Assembly: GCA_019634695.1 (NCBI GenBank)
Contig: JAHCAW010000036.1
Location: 1 to 41,456 of the forward strand
Length of the DNA stretch: 41,456 nucleotides
Source: Candidatus Sumerlaeia bacterium
GTDB lineage: Bacteria > Sumerlaeota > Sumerlaeia > SLMS01 > JAHLLQ01
Direction of reading: 5' to 3'
Shown piece after piece: positions 7,995 through 16,224 of this stretch. Each line of letters opens with the position of its first letter. Positions within the stretch are counted from its first letter, which is position 1. A program made the translations under genes and the position numbers. Under the pieces are notes generated by a model, which was not told where the DNA came from, did not search any database, and worked only from the letters and a program-made list of their open reading frames with translations.

Positions 7995-8738
7995 ATGCCT
8001 CTGATCGTGGCACACCGCGGGGCCTCGGCCGACGCGCCGGAGAACACGATGGCGGCCGTGCGGCTGGCCTGGGAGCAGGGCGCCGATGCGGTCGAGGTGG
8101 ACGTGCACCTGACGGCCGACGGGCGCATCGTCTGCATCCACGACGAGACCACCAGGCGCACGACGGGCGAGGACCTCGTGGTGCGCCAGTCGACTTGGGA
8201 GCGTCTGGCGCAATTGGACGCGGGGCGCTGGAAAGGCCGCGCATTCGAGGGCGAGCGGATTCCGCTGCTCGACGAGGTTCTGGACGCCCTGCCGGCGGAG
8301 AAGGGGCTGTTCGTGGAGATCAAGGCCGACCGGGCGATCGTCGGTCCGCTGACAGAATTGCTCTCCGGGCATCCTGCCGCGGAACGGACGACGCTCATCT
8401 CGTTCGACGTGGATGCGTTGGACGCGATGGGGCGGGCGCTGCCGCAGGTGCCGCGGGTCTGGATTCTGGACGCCGAGCGCGAAAGCCGGTTTGGTCCGTG
8501 GATTCCGGTGGAACCGCGTGTGGCGGCCCAGGCGCGTGCGTGGGGCTTTGCCGGGATCGACGTGCGCCACGAAGGAGCGTCCGCGGAACTGGCGGAGGCC
8601 TGTCGGGCCGAAGGGATCGAGTTGCACGTCTGGACGGTGGACGATGGAGCCCGCGCGCGCCGACTGGCTGCGATGGGGGTGGCGAGCCTGACGACGAACC
8701 GGCCGGGGGCACTGCGAACCGCCCTGGCGGGGGAGTGA
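7995..8738 (+). CDS. Glycerophosphodiester phosphodiesterase (GDPD/UgpQ type)
   Basis: A protein of 247 residues that hydrolyses glycerophosphodiesters to glycerol-3-phosphate and an alcohol. The GDPD active site is complete: His7-Arg8 in AHRGASADAPENT, Glu16, Glu34 and Asp36 in EVDVHLTADG, and His49 in IHDETT. The length matches cytosolic UgpQ-type enzymes. ATG 7995 has GGGGAG seven bases upstream. The same frame is open further upstream, and from about 7908 it encodes LNRFLFALSVWAALTGALAC, which looks like a lipoprotein signal. That stretch offers only CTG (7908) or TTG (7929) as start, so an exported form is possible but unproven. Confidence 0.9.
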   Translation: MPLIVAHRGASADAPENTMAAVRLAWEQGADAVEVDVHLTADGRIVCIHDETTRRTTGEDLVVRQSTWERLAQLDAGRWKGRAFEGERIPLLDEVLDALPAEKGLFVEIKADRAIVGPLTELLSGHPAAERTTLISFDVDALDAMGRALPQVPRVWILDAERESRFGPWIPVEPRVAAQARAWGFAGIDVRHEGASAELAEACRAEGIELHVWTVDDGARARRLAAMGVASLTTNRPGALRTALAGE

Positions 8739-8844
8739 CGCCCGGGGCGGCAAAGGCGAATCGCCTTGAGCCCGGCGGCCCGTGGCGGTGCGATGGGCCC
8801 GCCCACGGGGCGACGTGACACGAGGAGACAGGGGGCGACCAACC

Positions 8845-9702
8845 ATGAGGACATTCTTGATGAGCGCGGCGGTGGTGCTGACGCTGCTGGGCTGTTCCGG
8901 CAAGGGGACGGCGGAGCTGGTGCCGGCCGCGCCGCGCAACGATCTGATGGCGGCCATGCCGGTCACGCGCCCGGCGTCGGACTTCACGTGGGTGGAGAAT
9001 GCGATCGTGCGCGGGTCGCGCGACGAGAAGGTGATCGCGCTGATGTTCACCGGCGGCAGTTGGGGCGACGGGACGATGGACATCCTCGACACGCTGGAGG
9101 AGCGCGGCATCCTGGGCTCGTTCTACTTCACGGGCGAGTTTCTGGCGAATCCGGAGAACCAGGCGGCCCTGCGGCGCATGATCGCGACCGGTCACACGGT
9201 GGGCGCGCATGGTCACGGGCATCTGCTCTACGCCCCTTGGGAGGATCGCTCCCAGACGCTGGTCACCCAGGAGGATTTCACCGAGGACCTGTTGCTGAAC
9301 ATGGCGGCGCTGGAGGCGCTCGGCGTCTCGCGCGAGCGTTCGATCTGGTGGGTCGCCCCCTACGAGTGGTACAATCGCCAGCATGTGGAGTGGTCGCTGG
9401 CGATCGGGATGCGGCTGTTCAACTTCTCGCCGGGCACGGTGTCGCACACGGACTACACGGAGTCGGACGCGCCGAACTTCCGCACCAACGACACGATCTA
9501 CCGCAGCATCGTGGACTTCGAGGCGAACCAGCCCGACGGGCTGAACGGCTTCGTGCTGTTCACGCATGTGGGCTCGAGCCCGAAGCGACTGGAGAAGTTC
9601 CACACGCGCCTGCCGGAGCTGCTGGACCACCTGCTGGCGAAGGGCTACCGGTTCGTGCTGGTCGAGGATCTGCTGGAAGGGGCGCCGTTGCTCCCGGAGT
9701 GA
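8845..9702 (+). CDS. Lipoprotein of the polysaccharide deacetylase (NodB) superfamily, divergent active site
   Basis: A protein of 285 residues. MRTFLMSAAVVLTLLGC ends in a lipobox with Cys17, so it should be a lipid-anchored envelope protein. The NodB fold is recognisable: strand-loop IALMFTGGSWGDG, then a GSFYFTGEFL strand, the second motif HTVGAHGHGHLLYAPW, and WWVAPYEWYN and GLNGFVLFTHVG near the end. Motif 1, normally TFDDG, reads MFTGGSWGDG and lacks the Asp pair that supplies the catalytic base and a metal ligand. I recall similar FTGxxxxxG forms in Bacteroidetes proteins of this superfamily, so it is a divergent branch rather than a random loss. AGGAGA precedes ATG 8845; an upstream in-frame ATG/GTG at 8782 would bury the signal peptide and is rejected. 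Confidence 0.82.
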   Translation: MRTFLMSAAVVLTLLGCSGKGTAELVPAAPRNDLMAAMPVTRPASDFTWVENAIVRGSRDEKVIALMFTGGSWGDGTMDILDTLEERGILGSFYFTGEFLANPENQAALRRMIATGHTVGAHGHGHLLYAPWEDRSQTLVTQEDFTEDLLLNMAALEALGVSRERSIWWVAPYEWYNRQHVEWSLAIGMRLFNFSPGTVSHTDYTESDAPNFRTNDTIYRSIVDFEANQPDGLNGFVLFTHVGSSPKRLEKFHTRLPELLDHLLAKGYRFVLVEDLLEGAPLLPE

Positions 9703-9772
9703 CGGCAGGCCGGGAAGGCGATGCTTGACGCGGTCCGGCCGGGGTCGGCCTGATCGCCCCACGAGGCGCACC

Positions 9773-10606
9773 ATGACCGGCGGACCGTGGCAGTTCTACA
9801 GCCAGAGCGGCGAGGACTACCTGCTGAAGGAATTCTTCGGCGGCAAGGGCGCCGGCTTCTTCGTCGATATCGGCGCCTTCGACGGCGTGCACGTGAGCAA
9901 CACCTACGCCTTCGAGCGGGCCGGCTGGACGGGTATCTGCGTCGAAGCGAATCCGACGATCTTCGAGCACTGTCGCCGGGCGCGCCCCGGATCGATCTGC
10001 GTGCATGCGGCCTGCGTGGGCGACGGCTCGGTCGGGCACATCCGCTTCCTGCAGGAGCCGCTCGGCCTGCTGTCGGGCGTGGCACCGGACGAGGAGGACG
10101 TGCGGCGCCGCTATGAGAATCGCGGATTGAAGTTCGATGACTTCACGATCGTCGACGTGCCGGCGCGGACGCTGACGGCGCTGCTCGACGAGCATTGTCC
10201 GGCCGGCACGCCGGTGGACTTCCTGTCGCTGGATGTCGAGGGGACCGAGCTGGAAATCCTGCGCGGATTGGACTTCGCGCGGCATGCGCCGCGTGTGCTG
10301 GTGGTCGAGGCGAACACGGCCGAGGCGCGCGCGGAGTTGGTGGAGTTGCTCGCGGGCCATGGCTATGTCGAGGCGCGACGCCTGGAGGTGAATTCGTTCT
10401 TCGTGCGCGGCGAGCAGGATGCCGAACGCCTGCGCGCGATTGTGCTGGATTGCTGGCTGGAGGCGACCGAGCATCCGCTGGGTCCGGAGTTCACGATGGC
10501 GGCGGCCCGCACGCGGCGTCACGTCGGCCCGGAGACCGAAGCGCGCAAGAGCCGACGCGAACGCAAGTCGCCGCTGCACCGCCTGCTGAAGCGTTTGGGT
10601 CTTTGA
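9773..10606 (+). CDS. FkbM-family SAM-dependent methyltransferase
   Basis: A protein of 277 residues. The SAM-binding Rossmann core shows FVDIGAFDGVHVSNTYAFE (motif I), ICVEANPTIFEHCR (acidic loop), VDFLSLDVEGTELEIL (motif IV) and PRVLVVEAN, the usual FkbM pattern. Family members O-methylate sugars, lipids or polyketides, often in surface glycan loci. The basic tail (ETEARKSRRERKSPLHRLL) may bind membrane or nucleic acid. ATG 9773 is preceded by GAGG; the frame is open further upstream but overlaps the deacetylase gene. It sits 12 bases before the next gene, so the two probably form an operon. Confidence 0.88.
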   Translation: MTGGPWQFYSQSGEDYLLKEFFGGKGAGFFVDIGAFDGVHVSNTYAFERAGWTGICVEANPTIFEHCRRARPGSICVHAACVGDGSVGHIRFLQEPLGLLSGVAPDEEDVRRRYENRGLKFDDFTIVDVPARTLTALLDEHCPAGTPVDFLSLDVEGTELEILRGLDFARHAPRVLVVEANTAEARAELVELLAGHGYVEARRLEVNSFFVRGEQDAERLRAIVLDCWLEATEHPLGPEFTMAAARTRRHVGPETEARKSRRERKSPLHRLLKRLGL

Positions 10607-10618
10607 CCGGGCCCCGCC

Positions 10619-11509
10619 ATGATCCGCATCGCCCATATCGTCAACCCCGTGCAGGTCAAGCCGACCTCCGACCTGTTTGTCGCGCAGCCCGTGACCTTCG
10701 AGGCGATGCGCCGCGCGCGCGCCTTCGCCGCGGGCGAGGTGGACGTGCGTCTGCTGACCGCGCAGTATCCCGAGGACCATCCGATAGTGCCGAAGGACTT
10801 CGAGGCCACGCCGGACCTCGAGCGCTCGATCATGGACCTGGGCACCTGGCAGGTGCCGCGCAAACTGCCCCTGCTGCGCGACATCCTCGGCCGCATGGCG
10901 GAAGCCGCTCCCGACGCGGACCTTTACGTCTACACCAACGTGGACATCGCGCCGATGCCGGCGTTCTACACGGCCATCGCGCGGCGCTACGAGCAGGGAC
11001 TCGATGCCTTCGTCATCAACCGTCGCACGATCGAGGCAACCCCTTCGAATGTCGCGGACCTGTCGCTGATGATGGCCCAGGCCGGCCAGCGCCATCCCGG
11101 GCACGACTGCTTCGTGTTCGCGCGTGCCGCGTGGCCGCAGTACGTGCTCGGCGACGTGTGCATCGGCATCAACTGGGTGGGCCGGGCGCTGATCCTGAAC
11201 CTGTCGGCGGTGGCGGGCAACTTCCGCGAGTTCAAGCACGATCATCTGACGTTTCATCTGGGCGACGACCAAGTGTGGCGCAGCGACCGGTTCGCCGACT
11301 ACGTGGAGCACAATCGCCGGGAGACGATCCGCACGCTGGAGGGTCTGGAGGCGCGCCTCGGACCGATGGCGACGCGGCCGGCCGTGGTGCCGTACTTGAG
11401 CGGCCTGCCCGGCGATCCGCGGCCAACGCGACGCCCGTCGCTGGGCAGGCGCCTGCGCGGCGCGCTGCGCGGTGTCCTGGGCGCGGATAAGCCAGACCGC
11501 GGCGAGTAG
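10619..11509 (+). CDS. Hypothetical protein, possibly glycosyltransferase-like
   Basis: A protein of 296 residues that I cannot assign to a family. It begins with a strand (IRIAHIVNPV) and contains DADLYVYTNVDIAPMPAFY, whose N-x-D-x-x-x-x-P pattern after a hydrophobic strand resembles the nucleotide-sugar loop of GT-A glycosyltransferases. The later segments HDCFVFARAAWPQY and CIGINWVGRALILN would fit a GT-A acceptor region. The C-terminus is short, basic and Pro/Arg-rich, like that of the FkbM protein 12 bases upstream. With that neighbour, a role in surface glycan decoration is a reasonable guess, no more. Confidence 0.7.
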   Translation: MIRIAHIVNPVQVKPTSDLFVAQPVTFEAMRRARAFAAGEVDVRLLTAQYPEDHPIVPKDFEATPDLERSIMDLGTWQVPRKLPLLRDILGRMAEAAPDADLYVYTNVDIAPMPAFYTAIARRYEQGLDAFVINRRTIEATPSNVADLSLMMAQAGQRHPGHDCFVFARAAWPQYVLGDVCIGINWVGRALILNLSAVAGNFREFKHDHLTFHLGDDQVWRSDRFADYVEHNRRETIRTLEGLEARLGPMATRPAVVPYLSGLPGDPRPTRRPSLGRRLRGALRGVLGADKPDRGE

Positions 11510-11566
11510 GGGCTTTCTCCTTGACCGATCCGGCACCGGGAGCCCTATAAGTCCCTCCCTTTGCGG

Positions 11567-11643
11567 GGTGCGGTACCCAAGTGGCCCAAGGGGGAGGTCT
11601 GCAAAACCTCTATTCGCCGGTTCAAATCCGGCCCGCACCTCCA
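11567..11643 (+). tRNA. tRNA-Cys (anticodon GCA)
   Basis: All arms fold by eye: acceptor GGTGCGG (11567-11573) with CCGCACC (11633-11639); anticodon stem GAGGT/ACCTC (11594-11598/11606-11610) around the seven-base loop CTGCAAA, giving anticodon GCA at 11601-11603; and T stem GCCGG/CCGGC around TTCAAAT. The discriminator base at 11640 is T, the identity base expected for tRNA-Cys, and CCA is encoded at 11641-11643. Confidence 0.95.
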
Positions 11644-11685
11644 CTTCTTTCCCGTTGTTTGTGGCTCGTGGTTCGTTGCTCGAGG

Positions 11686-11710
11686 GGTGGGATCGTTTCA
11701 TGATCCCACC
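11686..11710 (+). terminator. Hairpin downstream of tRNA-Cys
   Basis: GGTGGGATC (11686-11694) and GATCCCACC (11702-11710) form a perfect 9-bp stem with a seven-base loop, 43 bases after the tRNA. No T-tract follows, so it may be a weak terminator, a processing signal or part of the trpE leader. The bases between the tRNA and this hairpin are GT-rich (GTGGCTCGTGGTTCGTTGCTCG), a low-complexity pattern. Confidence 0.4.
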
Positions 11711-11820
11711 GATGCTCGTTATTGCATCCGCGCTTGCCTTCGGGGCGGGTTGTCCGCACAACCGGGGCCCGTCCGGCGCTGGCCGGGCGGCACTTCCTGT
11801 GACCAGCGGATGGCGACGCC

Positions 11821-13311
11821 ATGACGACCCGGCCGGACTTTGAGACCTTCTGCGAGCGAGCCCGCGGGGGCAATCTCGTGCCGGTGTGGGTCGAGATTCT
11901 GGCCGATCTCGAGACACCGGTGTCGGTGTTCCGCAAGCTGGCCGACAGCCCGTACGCGTTCCTGCTGGAATCGGTCGAGGGCGGCGAGCAGGTTGGCCGC
12001 TACTCGTTCATCGGGGTGGACCCGTTTCTGGTCTTTCAGGCGCGCGGCGCCGAGCAGACGCTGGATTTCCTGCACGGCGGCCGGGGCGAGTTCGAGGTGG
12101 CCGGGACGCCGGTCGAAACGTTGCGCGGCATTCTGCGGCACTATCGCGTGGCGGGCGATCCGGGGTTGCCGCCGCTGACGGGCGGCGCGGTCGGCTTCAT
12201 GTCCTACGACACGGTGCGCTACTTCGAGGAGATCCCCGACACGAATCGCGACGAGTTGGGGCTGCCCGACTGCGTGTTCCTGCTCGCCGATTCCATCGTC
12301 GCGTTCGATCACGTCAAGCATCGGATGGTGCTGGTGGTGAACGCGCGGATCGATGGAGGGGCCGACCTGCGCGCGGTGTACGATGCGGCGACCTCGCGGC
12401 TGGAGGCCCTGCGCAAGCGGGTGACGGCAATGCCGTCGGCGGCGCCGCCGCGCACCGGCACGCCGGCCGTTCCGCTCGAGACAACGTCGAACTTCACGCG
12501 CGAGGAATTCGAGGAGGCCGTGCGGCGCTGCAAGGAGTACATCACCGCCGGCGACATCTTCCAGGTGGTCATCTCGCAGCGGCTCTCGACGCGCTTCACG
12601 TGTCACCCGTTCGACGTCTACCGGGCGCTGCGGGCGGTGAATCCGTCGCCCTACATGTTCTACCTGAAGTGCGGCGAGTTCATCCTGGCGGGTTCTTCGC
12701 CGGAGATTCTGGTGCGGTGTGCCGACGAGAAGGTGACCGTGCGCCCGATCGCGGGAACGCGTCCGCGCGGTGCCACGCCGGAGGCGGACAAGGCGTTCGA
12801 GCAGGATCTGCTGGCCGACGCGAAGGAACGGGCCGAGCACGTGATGCTGGTGGACCTGGGCCGCAACGACATCGGCCGCGTCTGCCGCTACGGTTCCGTG
12901 CACGTGGACGAGTTCATGGTGATCGAGCGCTACAGCCATGTGATGCACATCGTGTCGAACGTGCAGGGCGACCTGGCGCCGGACAAGGACGCGCTGGATG
13001 TGTTGGGCGCCTGCTTCCCTGCCGGCACGGTGAGTGGTGCGCCGAAGATTCGTGCCATGGAGATCATCGACGAGTTGGAGAATCTGCGCCGCGGACCCTA
13101 TGCGGGCAGCGTCGTGTACTTCAACTTCGACGGCGACATGGACTCCTGCATCACGATCCGCACGGCCGTGATCGTGGGCGACCGGGTGCACGTGCAGGCA
13201 GGCGCGGGGATCGTGGCCGACAGCGTGCCGGCGAACGAATACGAAGAGACGCTGAACAAGGCGCGCGGCCTGCTGCGCGCCATCGAGTGGGCCGAAACGG
13301 GGCTGGAGTAG
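11821..13311 (+). CDS. trpE: Anthranilate synthase component I
   Basis: A protein of 496 residues, the usual TrpE length. It converts chorismate and ammonia (from a glutaminase partner) to anthranilate, the first step of tryptophan synthesis. The N-terminal LLESVEGGEQVGRYSFIG holds the LLES motif where tryptophan binds for feedback inhibition. The chorismate-binding domain (about 230-490) shows FQVVISQRLSTRF, PIAGTRPRG, HVMLVDLGRNDIGRV, the SGAPKIRAMEIIDELE helix and GAGIVADSVPANEYEE. No trpG or other trp gene follows; the next gene is a GH38-like protein, so the glutaminase is encoded elsewhere. I see no Trp-rich leader peptide in the 177 bases upstream. Confidence 0.95.
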   Translation: MTTRPDFETFCERARGGNLVPVWVEILADLETPVSVFRKLADSPYAFLLESVEGGEQVGRYSFIGVDPFLVFQARGAEQTLDFLHGGRGEFEVAGTPVETLRGILRHYRVAGDPGLPPLTGGAVGFMSYDTVRYFEEIPDTNRDELGLPDCVFLLADSIVAFDHVKHRMVLVVNARIDGGADLRAVYDAATSRLEALRKRVTAMPSAAPPRTGTPAVPLETTSNFTREEFEEAVRRCKEYITAGDIFQVVISQRLSTRFTCHPFDVYRALRAVNPSPYMFYLKCGEFILAGSSPEILVRCADEKVTVRPIAGTRPRGATPEADKAFEQDLLADAKERAEHVMLVDLGRNDIGRVCRYGSVHVDEFMVIERYSHVMHIVSNVQGDLAPDKDALDVLGACFPAGTVSGAPKIRAMEIIDELENLRRGPYAGSVVYFNFDGDMDSCITIRTAVIVGDRVHVQAGAGIVADSVPANEYEETLNKARGLLRAIEWAETGLE

Positions 13312-13341
13312 AACCTCACGCGTCTTCTCCGCTCCTGCCGG

Positions 13342-13381
13342 GCCGCCCGTCGGCAGCGCTTTCGCGGGCCGGCCGGGCGGC
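13342..13381 (+). terminator. GC-rich hairpin after trpE
   Basis: GCCGCCCG (13342-13349) pairs with CGGGCGGC (13374-13381), with further pairing possible inside the loop. Pyrimidine-rich sequence with short T runs follows. It lies in the 156-base gap between trpE and the GH38-like gene and is the best candidate for a trpE terminator. Confidence 0.35.
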
Positions 13382-13467
13382 GCTCCGGTTTCCCCTTTCC
13401 CCGGGGGCCCTGCGCGGGAATCGTCCCGCTCGATTTAGGCCAACGTCACCCCTTCCCACCATCCTCC

Positions 13468-16224
13468 ATGACTTCCTACCGCTGCCACGTTATTTCCAAT
13501 ACGCACTGGGACCGCGAATGGCGCTACCCCTTCCAGGGCTATCGCGCGGACCTCGTGGACCTGATGGACGGATTGCTCGACCTTCTCGAGCGCCGGCCGG
13601 ATTATCGGGCCTTCTTTCTGGACAGTCAGACCGTAATTCTCGAGGACTACTTCGAGATTCGTCCGGAGAACGAGGAGCGGGTGCGGCGCCAGGTCGAGGC
13701 GGACCGCATCCAGATCGGCCCGTGGTACACGTTGCCGGACCAGTGGGGCTGCCCGGGCGAGGCGCTGGTGCGCAACCTGCTGGTCGGTCATCGCGTGGGG
13801 CGACGCTTCGGACCCGTGTCGAAGGTGGGCTATACTCCGTTCTCGAACGGCCAGATTTCGCAGTTGCCGCAGTTGTACCAGGGCTTCGGGATCGACTCGT
13901 GCTTCTTCTATCGCGGCGTCGGCAAGCACGTCGCCAAGTCCGAGTTCCTGTGGGAAGGGGCCGACGGCACGCGCGTCTTCGGCTTCAAGTTCGGCGACTA
14001 CGCGCGCTACAACTACTACTACCTCGTCTATCGGCCGGGGCTGCTGGGGCGCTTCGCCAAGGACCGCGACTACACGTGGAACCCGGACGAAGTGCCGTAT
14101 CGTGTGGCAAATCCGAACATGTCGCAGGATCGCCAGTACGGCTGGTTGGAGCAACGCCTGCACGTGCACGAGGAGAACCTCGGCCGCGCGCTCGAGGATG
14201 CCCGCCGCTTCACGATCAACGATGCGACCACGCGCCATCTGCTCTACATGATGGGGCACGACCACTCGTTCGCCGCCGAGGAGGAAGTGGATCTGATCGA
14301 CGCCCTGCGGCGCGCGTCCGGTCCGGAGGGCGACGACGTCTTCCACAGCACGTTGGCCGACTACATGACCGAGTTCCGGCGCGACGCCAAGGACTTGCAG
14401 GTGCTGCGCGGCGAGATGCGCCACGTCAACAAGGAGGGGCTGTGGACGAACCTGATGGGCCACATCCTCTCGTGCCGCCTGTACCTGAAGCAGCGCAACG
14501 CGACGGTGAACGCGGACATCCTGACGATGGCCGAGCCGCTGGCCGCGATGGCGTGGCTCACCGGATCGGCGTGGCCCGGCGCCTTCCTCGACGTGGCTTG
14601 GAAGAAGATTCTCGTCAATCAGGCGCACGACGCGATCGGCGGGTGCAGCGTGGACCGCGTGCACGAGGAGATGCTGGCGCGCTGGGGCGAGGTCGAGACG
14701 ATCGCCGAGGAGCTGTCCCGCCGCGCGATGCGCGACCTGCTGCGCACCATCGACGGCTCGGCGCTCGCGCGCTCGGACTTGCAGCTCACCGTCTTCAACA
14801 CGCTCCCCTTCGAGCGCACCGACGTGGCCGAGTTCTGGATCGACCTGCCCGAGCGCGACGCGGCGACCCCGTTCCGCATCGAGGACACGCGCGGCCGCGA
14901 GGTCGCCTGCCAGGTGCTCGACTCGGTGCCGTACGCCGCGACCGTCGAAGGGCCGCTCGAGTTGACCATGCCGCTGAAGGTGCAGCGCGTGCGGGCGCTC
15001 GTCGATCTGCGCGACCTGCCCGCGGGCGGCCATGAGGCCCTTGCCGTGCAGGTGAACCGCCAACCCGCTCCGCCGCAGGCGTCGCTGTGCGTCGGCGAAC
15101 GCGAAATCGCCAACGAGTTCCTGCACGTCGCGGTGAACGACAACGGCACGCTGTGCGTGACGGACAAGGTGGCGGGCTGCACGTTCGACGGCATGGCCCT
15201 GTTCGAGGACACCGCCGAGTTCGGCGATCCGTGGAACCGGGTGCTGCCGGCCGACCATGTGCCGCTGACGTCGGCACGGTGCCGCGCCCGCGTCGAGAAG
15301 GCCGTGGCGGGACCGCTCGCCGCGACCCTGCGCGTGCGATTCGATTTCGAGGTGCCGCGCGGACGCGATGGCGACCGCCGCAGCGCCGAGACCGTCGCGT
15401 TGCCGATCACGATGCTCGTGACGCTCAAGCGCGGCCTGCCGGCCGTCGAACTCGACGTCGAGCTCGACAACCGCGCGACCGATCATCGCCTGCGCATGCT
15501 CTTTCCCTCGGGCGCCGTGCGCGCGACGCACGCCGTCGCGGACAGCCAGTTCGACGTGGTCGAGCGCCCGATCCAGTTGCCCGACGCCACGGGATGGCGC
15601 GAGGCGCCCTATCCCACGCAGCCGATGTGGAACTGGGTTTCGGTGAGCGACGGCACGCGCGGGCTCGCGATCGTGAACAATGGGCTGATCGAGTACGAGG
15701 CCGTCGACGACAGCAACCGCACGCTGGCGATCACGCTCCTGCGCGGGTTCGGCAAGTTCATCTACGAGCGGCCCACGCCGGGCTCGCAATGTCTGGGGAT
15801 GCGGCGCTATCGCCTGCTGCTCCATCCGTTCCGCGGCACCTGGCAGGACAGCGACGTCGTTCGCCTGGCGCAGCGCCATGTGGCGCCGCTGCCCGCGATG
15901 CTGTCCGCGCCGACGCGCGGCACCGGTCCGCGGCGGCGGAGCTTCTTCGCCTGCTCGAACGATCGGCTGGTGCTCTCGGCCGTCAAGCGCGCCGAGGAGG
16001 GCAACCGGTTGGTGCTGCGGTTGTGGAATCCGCGCGGTCAGGCCGAGAAGGCGACGTTGTCGTTCGGGCTGCCGGTGCGTTCGGCCGCGTTGCTGACGCT
16101 CGAGGAGCTGCACGACAAGGACCTGACCGTGCGGGGCGCGACGGTCGAGGTGGAGTTGCCGGCCAAGCGCATCGCGACGGTGGCAGTCGATCTGGACACT
16201 TCGCATCGGGAAGGAGAGGGCTGA
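13468..16224 (+). CDS. GH38-like protein (alpha-mannosidase family) lacking the usual nucleophile, copy 1
   Basis: A protein of 918 residues, typical GH38 length, with no signal peptide, so probably cytoplasmic. The N-terminal domain begins HVISNTHWDREW, supplying the metal-binding His13 and Asp15; IGPWYTLPDQW, GHD (Asp265) and VNQAHDAIGGC (metal His387) follow in the expected order. The segment that normally reads YxPDxFGH and holds the nucleophile, which also binds zinc, reads YTPFSNGQISQLPQ at 122-135, with Phe125 where Asp is expected. The C-terminal half matches the GH38 beta-sandwich (FNTLPFERTDVAEF, AVELDVELDNRATDHRLRMLFP, DSQFDVVERPIQLP). It may use another residue, or act as a lectin or lyase-like enzyme. 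It overlaps the HAD gene by one base. The second copy lies at 35551-38328. Confidence 0.85.
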   Translation: MTSYRCHVISNTHWDREWRYPFQGYRADLVDLMDGLLDLLERRPDYRAFFLDSQTVILEDYFEIRPENEERVRRQVEADRIQIGPWYTLPDQWGCPGEALVRNLLVGHRVGRRFGPVSKVGYTPFSNGQISQLPQLYQGFGIDSCFFYRGVGKHVAKSEFLWEGADGTRVFGFKFGDYARYNYYYLVYRPGLLGRFAKDRDYTWNPDEVPYRVANPNMSQDRQYGWLEQRLHVHEENLGRALEDARRFTINDATTRHLLYMMGHDHSFAAEEEVDLIDALRRASGPEGDDVFHSTLADYMTEFRRDAKDLQVLRGEMRHVNKEGLWTNLMGHILSCRLYLKQRNATVNADILTMAEPLAAMAWLTGSAWPGAFLDVAWKKILVNQAHDAIGGCSVDRVHEEMLARWGEVETIAEELSRRAMRDLLRTIDGSALARSDLQLTVFNTLPFERTDVAEFWIDLPERDAATPFRIEDTRGREVACQVLDSVPYAATVEGPLELTMPLKVQRVRALVDLRDLPAGGHEALAVQVNRQPAPPQASLCVGEREIANEFLHVAVNDNGTLCVTDKVAGCTFDGMALFEDTAEFGDPWNRVLPADHVPLTSARCRARVEKAVAGPLAATLRVRFDFEVPRGRDGDRRSAETVALPITMLVTLKRGLPAVELDVELDNRATDHRLRMLFPSGAVRATHAVADSQFDVVERPIQLPDATGWREAPYPTQPMWNWVSVSDGTRGLAIVNNGLIEYEAVDDSNRTLAITLLRGFGKFIYERPTPGSQCLGMRRYRLLLHPFRGTWQDSDVVRLAQRHVAPLPAMLSAPTRGTGPRRRSFFACSNDRLVLSAVKRAEEGNRLVLRLWNPRGQAEKATLSFGLPVRSAALLTLEELHDKDLTVRGATVEVELPAKRIATVAVDLDTSHREGEG

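Noticed and set aside
11644..11820. trp attenuator with a leader peptide before trpE
   Set aside because: The only small frame, beginning at the ATG at 11712, has a single Trp codon and no run of them. The hairpin at 11686-11710 has no competing partner that I can see.
11567..13311. Functional link between tRNA-Cys and trpE as an operon
   Set aside because: They are separated by a hairpin and 177 bases, and no shared control signal is visible. Co-location looks incidental.
13435..16206. Antisense open frame of about 920 codons opposite the first GH38-like gene (and similar long minus-strand frames at 5361-7076 and 9560-11917)
   Set aside because: Very GC-rich genes suppress stop codons on the opposite strand. 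The products are Arg/Ala/His/Gln-rich low-complexity, match no family, and the opposite strand holds well-supported genes.
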